From assembly GCA_030272155.1 (NCBI GenBank), contig CP126195.1:868001-932000 (forward strand): 64,000 nucleotides of DNA, in the 5' to 3' direction. Below the pieces are notes generated by a model that made no database searches, was not told the DNA's origin, and was given only the letters and a program-made list of their open reading frames with translations. Every line of letters begins with the position of its first letter. The first letter of the stretch is position 1. Source of the stretch: Tetradesmus obliquus (taxonomy: Eukaryota > Chlorophyta > Chlorophyceae > Sphaeropleales > Scenedesmaceae). Shown one piece after another: positions 56,701 to 64,000 of this stretch. Position numbers and translations under genes: made by a program.

Positions 56701-59002
56701 GCGAACACATGTTTCACTGCACTGCAAGCAGCCCACCCATAGTCAACCACATTCTCTCTAAGATACTTCATATTTTGGCAGAACCACACACAGGAAGGCG
56801 TTTCACCTTCACTCTTGCTGCGTCCACCGCCTTGGTGCCTGCAGGCGGTAGCCCGGGAAAGAACTTGGCATCTGGCGCGGCTGGCAGCTGGTTTGGAGGC
56901 AACCCTTTGTACCATGCTGTCCTAGCAGCGACCTGCATTGACAATGAAAGTGCACGATCAAGAGGCCGAACAGATAAAGTGTGTGCACTTGGTCGAGTGC
57001 CAAACACGTCTAGTTGAAAGCATTCAATTCAGATGGGCGGGACATGGCACCCACAGGTCTGCTTGGCCTGTTGTGGCTGTCTGGGTATGGCACGCTGTCC
57101 CCAGCTGGCTGTCAACTACCAGGCACTTGGGAATCCACTGCCGCAGAGTCCAGAGTCGTACAATGCATTGTTGGCTGGCATGACATGTAGTGCATGCTCA
57201 GTTCCCTGCTGCGCAGACTTTGTGATATGAATTCAAGCACGTTGCCATGACAGACGAGCACATTAAAGTGAGCAGCGCTGACCCCCAGTGCATCATGGCT
57301 GCGGATGGCAACTGGCTTCGTAGGGTCCAGGCCACCCTTGGCGTACGTCCTGGCAAGCTGCACAACAGGGACAGATAATGGAGTAACTTTATTGAGAAGC
57401 AATCGGGCTGGACAGCTGGCTGAATACAGCAAATTGAATATGTGTATGGCGTTTGTTAATGGGACGCATGTGAACATTGTAGACTGTAAAAGGTTCATCT
57501 GCTATCTGTAGAGACAGTAGCAATGGCGGTGGAGAGCAGGGCAAACAGCAGAGGCGTGAGCTGCGCATGCTGCAACTTGCTCTGTTTGCATTTTACAGCA
57601 TATGATGTCGTGTTTAAACACCTGGTGTAGCCCAATGCGCACTGCCACACAGCAGGCACATCATGATAGCGATCACACAATGCAGCCACTCACCGTTGCA
57701 AGCCGTGTCATGAATGCACTGGTCGCTGGCGCAAACTCTGCTGCGCGTGTCATGCTCCGCATCATGCTGGCCAGCTGGTCCTGATCTTCTGTGTAGCAAG
57801 CTGACGCCTTTTTGCCTAAGCAGCTGTCCTCCAGACACTTTACGGCGACAACCGCATTGCTGGTCTGGCTCGGCGGCGCGCTGATGGCGAATGTGAAGCC
57901 ACTTTCGAAGGCATCGCCCGTCAAAACCAAACCCAAAGGAGCAGTCAAGATGTTGTTCGGGTGCCTTGCGATGGGGTTTGTGTAAGACCAGTACCATGCC
58001 TGTGCTGCGATGATTACACCGCCGCCCGCTCTGATGAAGTTTCAAATGGATGCGGCGTATTGCCCAATCGCTTTGTCTTGGCCAATCAGGACCAGCAGCT
58101 GCACTTGGTCCACTGACAGGCGGTTGAACTTCACCTCGCCAGCATCGGTGTATTTATCACTGACAAACGCAGTCTGAGCAGATGGGCAGCAAAACACGTA
58201 AGCCTGATCTCAGCGTGGGGCTGTGCAGCATGCATGCGTGAAACATTGCTCAGCACCAGCTGCAAGCAGCATGTCGCAAAGCAGGTGCGTAGGAAGCAGC
58301 AACGCCTTCAAGCAAGCATCAGCAACGCAAGCAGAATCAACTGCCACTCACGCTCGGTGTGGTACACCAAGTGGTTTAGAGCGGCAGACGTCACATCACC
58401 GTGCCACGCTGCCACCAGGAAACACAATGTGGAAAGTTCAGGATTCATGCAGCGTGTTGCAGCCTTTGTGTTGCTGCTGCAGCACCTGCTGCAGGGATCA
58501 CGGGCACAGTGCACAAAGCCAGCGCCGCACCTGGCTTGTAAGATAATCGACTAGCGTCTCAGCACGTGCATTCCAGCCGACAGCCACTTTATTTGCATTG
58601 CTGCTTGCCCAAGCTGCTCATTCTTCAGCAGAGGGCCCATAGTGTCCAAGCTGGGGAAGCAGGGTGTTCACACAGGGCAGCAAGGGAAAGGCACAAAGGA
58701 TGGAGAAGAGGGTCAGACAGCAGAAGATAATCATATACAGAGGTTCAGACAGCAGAGGATTCTCAAACACAGAGGTTCCGGCAGCAGAGGAACCCATATA
58801 CACAAGACGATGCCAAGCAAACCAGGTGCGGCCTGTTGAGCAGTTGACATTGTCTTGGGACAGCAACAGTGTCACGTGTCGACAACACTCATGTAGGGCA
58901 GGCCTGCAGCTGAATTTGAAAGCCCACCTGGACAGCGTGCTCTCATGGCCAAGCTGCACGAGCCTGCCCTTTCCAGACCTTGAACACAACGAAAAGCAAG
59001 GA

Positions 59003-59066
<64 letters not shown>

Positions 59067-59817
59067 GCAACGGCAGCAGCAGCAGCAGCAGCAGCACGGC
59101 AGCAGCAAGCAGTCACTGACTGCTGTTGAACAGCAAGCAACCCTCACGGTCAAACAGTAGCAACAGCAGTGGCCTGAAGCAGCACGGGCAGTTATGTGTC
59201 GACTGTCCACCGGTACCCCTAGCACATGCCAGCATGTGTGGTCATGATGGCGCGTACAACATGCAGCATTTGACAGCATCAGGCTGACGATGCATGGGGT
59301 TGAGTCATTATGTTGCACTCCGCAACCACATCTCTACGTCTACAACACAACAACAGGAAGCTGCTGCGTGCGGTCAATTGCAAGGGGTCTGCTTTGCAAG
59401 CGCAACAACCCAGAATGCCAGGAGCCAGCTGACAGTAGTCTGACATGAGGCAGGGGCACCCAGCCTGGCCCAGGCTCCCACTGACAGGCAGACATATGAA
59501 TAATTACATCACCCATAACGTTGAATGTGGATCCTATATTCACACTTCGGCGGTGTCTCACCTGGTGGCAGCGATGAAGCACCTTCCCGTGCTCTTCTCT
59601 GCAGCAGCACAGAAAGCACCCGGGCTGTTACGCTGTACATGGCGATGGAGCTGTAGAGGGTGCCGGAGCGTATTGTGCCCGACCTATCGGCAATTTGAAT
59701 AAAGTCTTTGAGTTGATCGCCGGCAAGCGTAAGAGCCTGGACCGCTGCCAGCGAGTATGCAGCCAGCAGTAGCAGAGGCAATAGCCGCGCCCCGGCTTCG
59801 GCGCGTGGCATGTTCAT
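53783..59817 (-). CDS. Secreted M60-family zinc metallopeptidase with one in-frame TGA
   Basis: Thirteen exons keep phase: 59817-59562, 59428-59344, 58978-58928, 58476-58368, 58173-57694, 57357-57283, 56932-56807, 56605-56548, 56282-56025, 55435-55283, 55012-54819, 54534-54277, 54064-53783 (795 codons). A signal peptide (LLPLLLLAAYSLAAVQA) starts the protein. The zinc motif HELGH at 619-623 is followed by Glu633, fitting HExxHx(8,28)E of M60-like peptidases (PF13402). Other family blocks: PVVVLSGKGRLVQLGHE, FIRAGGGVIIAAQAWYW, PITLHIGGWTDN and DVVNSTLDTNGAHW. The M60-like family includes animal TCAF proteins, bacterial mucin proteases and viral enhancins. This is a host gene with introns, not a viral copy. 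Likely role: extracellular glycoprotein or wall proteolysis (inference). Codon 211 (58044-58042) is TGA, so the annotated protein needs readthrough or is broken. Exons 2-4 are the least certain. Confidence 0.75.
55258..55283 (-). repeat. Tandem copy of an M60 exon donor region
   Basis: About 20 bases including CCAG|GTGAGCGGTTAGC are repeated directly, so two identical donors stand in series after exon 10. Confidence 0.85.
55981..56040 (-). repeat. 40-bp tandem copy of the 3' end of M60 exon 9
   Basis: The stretch starting TCACATGTGACAGTG recurs at 55981 and 56021 (period 40, not a multiple of three) and spans the exon end at 56025. Confidence 0.9.
59008..59100. repeat. CAG/CTG microsatellite
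   Basis: About 90 bases of (CAG)n with few interruptions lie in the M60 intron between exons 2 and 3. On the sense strand it reads (CTG)n a short distance before the exon-3 acceptor. Confidence 0.95.
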
Positions 59818-60884
59818 CGTGCTAAAACAACCGAACTTTAACAACTACTGCAAAACATGCAAGACTTACACCAGAGCACTCCTATATGTGCCGCAAATTC
59901 GGTGTAAGTGACTGTGTGCTGTAGCACCAGCTGTTACATCTGCCGATTTGATGCATGGTGATTTGTCGAAGTGCAAACGCGTGCAAAGTCAAAACCTATT
60001 CAGAAATGTGATTCTTAACAAAGTGTTTGAACGGTGCATTCTGGTGCCACAGCGATCCTGGTGCTGACCCAGCCAACCTGCGGAGCGGTCACTAGGCACT
60101 GGTACGAAAGTAGCGCAAAGGTAGCATACTCATTAAATGCAACTTTCAACAACGAATCTAAATCAATTTGAGCCACTATGTATGGTGCTGTGTAACTTGA
60201 GTAAAGTGCCTGCAAACCACCTGTTACGCCCCGACTTCTTTGAATTTTCGCGGGTCTGTTATCTGCTGATTTCAGCTGCTATAGGGCGCTGCTGTAAGCA
60301 CATATGTATTTATGTAACCGGTTCTACTTCTGGGCAGCACTTTCTGGCTGATCAGGCTCTGCAGTTGTGGTGTGCCAAGTGCCCTGCCGCTGTTGTTGCG
60401 GTCTGCTTGCTGTCTGGCCCTGTACGTTGTGCGCTGCGCTGCTGCTGCTAATCTTGTTGCTTATCACCGATCAACTTTTCAGCATTACAGGCAGCTGCTG
60501 CGCGTGTGCAGCTAGGGTGGTTGAGCACAGTTGGTTGAGTGCTGCCAGTCCACACACTCTCCTGCAGACATTCATCTTGTGTGATCACGCTGAATTCTGG
60601 AGCTGAAAAAAACTAGCAGTTTGGAGCGGGCGCTGCAAGCAGGTGAGGTGCCTGCAGGACAGCTGACATGCAAGCAAACCAAGGCAGCAGGTTCAGCAGC
60701 TGTGCCTTGCTGTACCTACCACAAGCAGCAGGTTGCTGTGCCAGCATGGCTTTCTGTTTGTGTGCTATGTGGCTTTGTCTCATATCTGGGATGCTAGGTT
60801 CGTACCCTACCCCACTGGGTCATGGTTGATCACTGTGATCATCGGTCGAAGTCAGCCATGGGGTGCAGATCAGCAGCGAGACGT
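59818..60884. other. Intergenic: M60 promoter and downstream of RING gene
   Basis: About 1.07 kb with no recognised coding sequence, RNA gene or repeat. It should include the promoter of the M60 gene. Confidence 0.5.
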
Positions 60885-60889
60885 TTACA
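60885..60889 (-). terminator. TGTAA poly(A) signal, RING gene
   Basis: TTACA on the plus strand, about 440 bases past the RING-gene stop on the sense strand. The 3' UTR would include the copied stop-codon region at 61282-61325. Confidence 0.4.
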
Positions 60890-61281
60890 ACTGAGTAATG
60901 GAACATTCGCAACCGCACAGCACTCCCGATACACTTCCATAACCAAATTAGCACTCAGTGCTAACTAGCAGTCAGTGCACTGTTCCAGGTGTAGCTCCAA
61001 GCAAGTGCAAGTGAAAGGCGTCGAGCCAAACCCGAGACAAGTGCGGATGATTGCGCATCAGATGCTCTAAAAAGCATGTTCCATGACACCACCATCAGTC
61101 CAACAAGGTCAACAAGTCAAACATCAACTAACATGTGTTAGTCAACATTGACTCAATTTGCATTTGCATTTGCAGGCGGACTGCAAAGTCAACTGCAACA
61201 AATCGAACAACTTCAACTTGCGATTGAATGTGACGTAGCCCTTGACCAGACGCAGGTCAAAGCACATCCCACAGCCAGCCC

Positions 61282-61362
61282 GCCTACACGCAGGCTGCTG
61301 CAGGCACCAGCACTGCAGGCAGGCTGCCTACACGCAGGCTGCTGCAGGCACCAGCACTGAAA
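61282..61362 (-). repeat. 44-bp tandem duplication across the RING-gene stop
   Basis: The stretch GCCTACACGCAGGCTGCTGC onward recurs at 61282 and 61326. The coding end VLVPAAACV-stop is duplicated just downstream of itself. Confidence 0.9.
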
Positions 61363-62554
61363 ACCCCGTAATCGCCCGCCTGCAGAAAGGACACAGCGGC
61401 GGCCTACTGCCCACTCCCTCGCCCACAATCGTACGCGTGCAATCAAAGCACAGCGAGTGACCACATCCTGCAAGGGCCACATCCGGCAGCTTATCTGCAC
61501 ACACTGCACACACCTCTCCCTCGGTACTTCCGCAGCTGCCTGCAACTGCTACACCCACTCCATCTGCACTGCCACTCACACTCACACTCGTTCTACCGCT
61601 AGCTGTTGCGCCGTATCCACTGCCGCCTGTTGCAGCAGCAGCCCCCAGCCCTGCCATGCTGCTGCTCACATCCACAAACTGTACCAGCTTCTCACTCACA
61701 CAGCCCGGCAGCGCTCCTGCAAGTGACGTAGCTACAGCCAACCGGCCCTGGCCCTTACTCATCATCCTGTATAAGCCTCTAGGATCAATTGATCCAGCTT
61801 CCCGTAGCATTCGAGACACATGCTGCTTGCTGGCACCAAAGACAGCAGACATTTGCCCGCCTGCAGCAGACCCTGGGAGCTCGAAACTCCGTCTGTGAGG
61901 GCTCCTGCTGCCGGCTGCTAGGCACGCTAGCCGCGCCGAGCGGGCATTCATTGCTGCTGCTTCTGCCGCGCCGTTGCTGCTGCTGCTGCCGACGCTGCTA
62001 CCGGCTGCTGTAGAGCTGCGTGCGCTGTTGGCAAAGGGGGAGGATGCTGCTGCCAAGCTGCTGCCAATTGCAGCGGACTGGCTGCTCTTGAGAAACACAT
62101 CTTCACTCAAACCACCTACACCTATCTGCTGCTGCTGCTGCTGCGCCTGCTTTAATTTTGCAGCATCACGCTGCTGCTGGTACAGCTTCCAACTCAGCGG
62201 TGTCAGCAGCTGCTCCCAGTCCCTGCCGCTGCCGCCCTTCACACCAGCTGTAGCAAGCACCTGCTGCGGACTTGGGGGCCGATTCAATAGCCTGTGAGAC
62301 TTGCGCCCCATGGGTGCAGCCTTGACAGCAGCCAAACTTGCGGCTAGGCGATGACCTGCAGTGCCGATTGCATTGGCTGAGGCGTCTGCTGCACGCCTGC
62401 CCAAGTTGCTGCTGCTGCCAGCTTTCTCGTCACTGCGGCGCATCAGCTCTGCAAGTGTGATGGAGCTGGCTTGCAGCAGCGGCAGCTGCTGCCGCTGCTG
62501 CTGCTGCCGCTTGCCTGCTGTGTGTTGGTCGGAATGTGCTACGTCGCAAACACA

Positions 62555-62585
<31 letters not shown>

Positions 62586-64000
62586 GCCTGCACCTCACAG
62601 GCATTATCTGCTGCAGCAGCTGCAGCTACAGAAACTGCTACAGCTGGTGGACTGCTCATCAATGCAAAGCCGTTGGTATCCCCAGTTGCCCTGTGTATGT
62701 GCTCGTTGATGTGCTGGTAGGTCTGCAAGCTGGCAGCAGCAGCATCGGCTGGCCCTGCACTCCCGGGCGCGTGGTGTACTTTACTGTCCATACCGCTGCT
62801 GTTGTCACTGCTACTGGGACTGCTGCTGCTGCTGCTGTTGCAGGAGGCTGCAGGAAGCTGAGTTGGTGCTGCAACATTGCCAGCAGCAACCTCAACAGCA
62901 GAGGCTGCATGCTCAGCTTTGCTGATCAGCTGTAGCTGCTGCTGCTGCTGTGCTGGCTGCAATACTTCTATCTCACTGAGCCATCCTGCTTCTGCTTCTG
63001 TTGGTGGTGGTGCTGCGTGTTGCCTAGCCACTTTGTCCGTGTTACCGCCATGCAGCTGCTGCTTCAGCGGCTGCTGCTGCTGCTGTTCCTCTGGCTCGCA
63101 CTGCCAGACCCTATCCAAGCACCCCAGTGTGATAGAAGACGCTGACTCAAGCTGCCTGCTGCTTCCAGGTGATGGGCTGGCACCCGCAGCTGCACTGCTG
63201 CTAGCAGCAGCAGCAGCAGCAGTGGCAGAGCTAGGTGCAGTTGCTGCTACTGCTGCTGCCGCATGATCAGCATCTCCTGCCGGTGCCAGCAGGTGCCAGG
63301 CAGCATCTGTGCTGCTGAATTGACCACTTGCTGCTGCTGCTGCTTGCCTAGGCCGGTCTGCACCCTGCTTGCCCCTGCTGCGACTTTCTGCGGCTGTTTC
63401 ATCCACATCTGAAGCGTGCTGTGCATACTGCATGGCCCCAAGTGTGATGGAAGGTGTGCGGTGCAACCCTTGCAGCAGCTCAGAGTGATGGCGGCTGCTA
63501 CTGTCGCTGCCAGCATCATCCTCCACTTTCAAAATCTGCGCCCTGCTGCTACTGTTGTGTGCAGCAGCACTAGCAGCACCAACAGCAGCGCTGCCAAAGT
63601 ATGCAGGTGATTTGTTTGTTTGTGCAGCTCCGTCTATGCTGGTCCGCACTCGCCACCAGCGCTGCCAGCTGTTCCCGCTGCTGTTGTTATATTCACTAAC
63701 ACTGTTATCCGTTATTCCAGCAGCAGCTGCTACAGAGGACCCAGCTCCTGCATCGCCAGCAGGCGCAAGCTGGCGCTGCTGCTGCTGCTGCTGCTGCTGC
63801 CTGCGCACCTGCTGATGCTGCTGCATCAGCTGCTGCTGCATCGCCACCTCCTGCTGCAGCAGCTGCTGCTGCGCCAGCTGCTGTAGCAAGTGCCCTCGCA
63901 GCGCTGCTGCTGCCAGCACACGCAGCGAGGGGGGCCCCCGCTGCCTTAACTCATCAAGCTGCTGAGGGCTGAACAGTGACAGGATGTTTATGTGTGGCTG
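61328..64000 (-). CDS. C-terminal RING-finger protein, 5' end outside window
   Basis: One uninterrupted frame runs from the right edge (64000) to TAG at 61330-61328, 890 residues. The last 60 residues form a C3HC4 RING: CAVC, CGHSLCFDC, then CPFC before a short tail. RING proteins are usually E3 ubiquitin ligases. Upstream, INILSLFSPQQLDELRQRG then Gln-rich helices lead into a long Ser/Ala/Gln region. The short motif SSITL(G/A) recurs three times (TPSITLGAM, SSITLGCLD, SSITLAELM). No intron is seen in the part present. The start and any N-terminal domain, for example ankyrin repeats, are not visible. Substrate unknown. Confidence 0.75.

Noticed and set aside
58042..58044. TGA as a selenocysteine codon in the M60 gene
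   Set aside because: The position is not a redox site, family members are not selenoproteins to my knowledge, and no SECIS-like element was recognised. A CGA-to-TGA mutation or sequence error is simpler.

Overview
The window is eukaryotic nuclear DNA. The best fit is a chlorophyte green alga, probably Chlorophyceae and perhaps the Sphaeropleales/Scenedesmaceae. The genus is inference. The reasons are intron-rich genes with strict GT-AG junctions, TGTAA polyadenylation signals, very abundant CAG/CTG triplets encoding Gln/Ala/Ser runs, a nucleus-encoded thylakoid-lumen FKBP with a transit peptide, and an algal-type LINE. Exon models were built by hand from reading-frame continuity and splice sites. 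Where every junction keeps phase I treat the model as strong.

Layout, left to right. 1-3351 (-): a 5'-truncated non-LTR retrotransposon ORF with a post-RT region, a PHD-type zinc finger and an RNase H domain, open to the left window edge. 3558-7806 (-): a secreted beta-helix (Pmp-like) protein whose 3' part runs into the LINE. 9216-26820 (-): one giant 23-exon gene (about 3145 aa) encoding a helical N-terminus, WD40-like repeats, an intact TKL-type kinase, a pseudokinase, a Q/A-rich region with hydrophobic segments and a third degenerate kinase. 27726-31985 (+): a divergent TKL kinase (720 aa). 33816-37741 (+): a thylakoid-lumen FKBP, FKBP20-2-like (318 aa). 38331-44919 (-): an ARM-like protein with two BTB domains (1720 aa). 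45274-46869 (+): a coiled-coil protein, possibly related to outer-dynein-arm docking proteins. 47479-53107 (+): a choline/ethanolamine kinase swollen to 1047 aa by low-complexity insertions. 53783-59817 (-): a secreted M60-type metallopeptidase with an in-frame TGA. 61328-64000 (-): a RING-finger protein that continues past the right edge.

The most unusual feature runs through almost every gene. Short tandem copies ('echoes') of exon edges, with the adjoining splice site, lie inside the introns. I count roughly 40 such copies at more than 20 exon edges. Some are still spliceable in frame, and in the choline kinase array most differences between copies are synonymous. Sense-strand (CTG)n tracts repeatedly abut the 3' splice sites. 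These two patterns, plus the giant kinase/pseudokinase gene, are the main candidates for something undescribed.

The genes are ordinary nuclear neighbours and not an operon. The two TKL kinases are head to head and may share a promoter region. Choline kinase and the M60 gene are convergent with closely spaced poly(A) signals.
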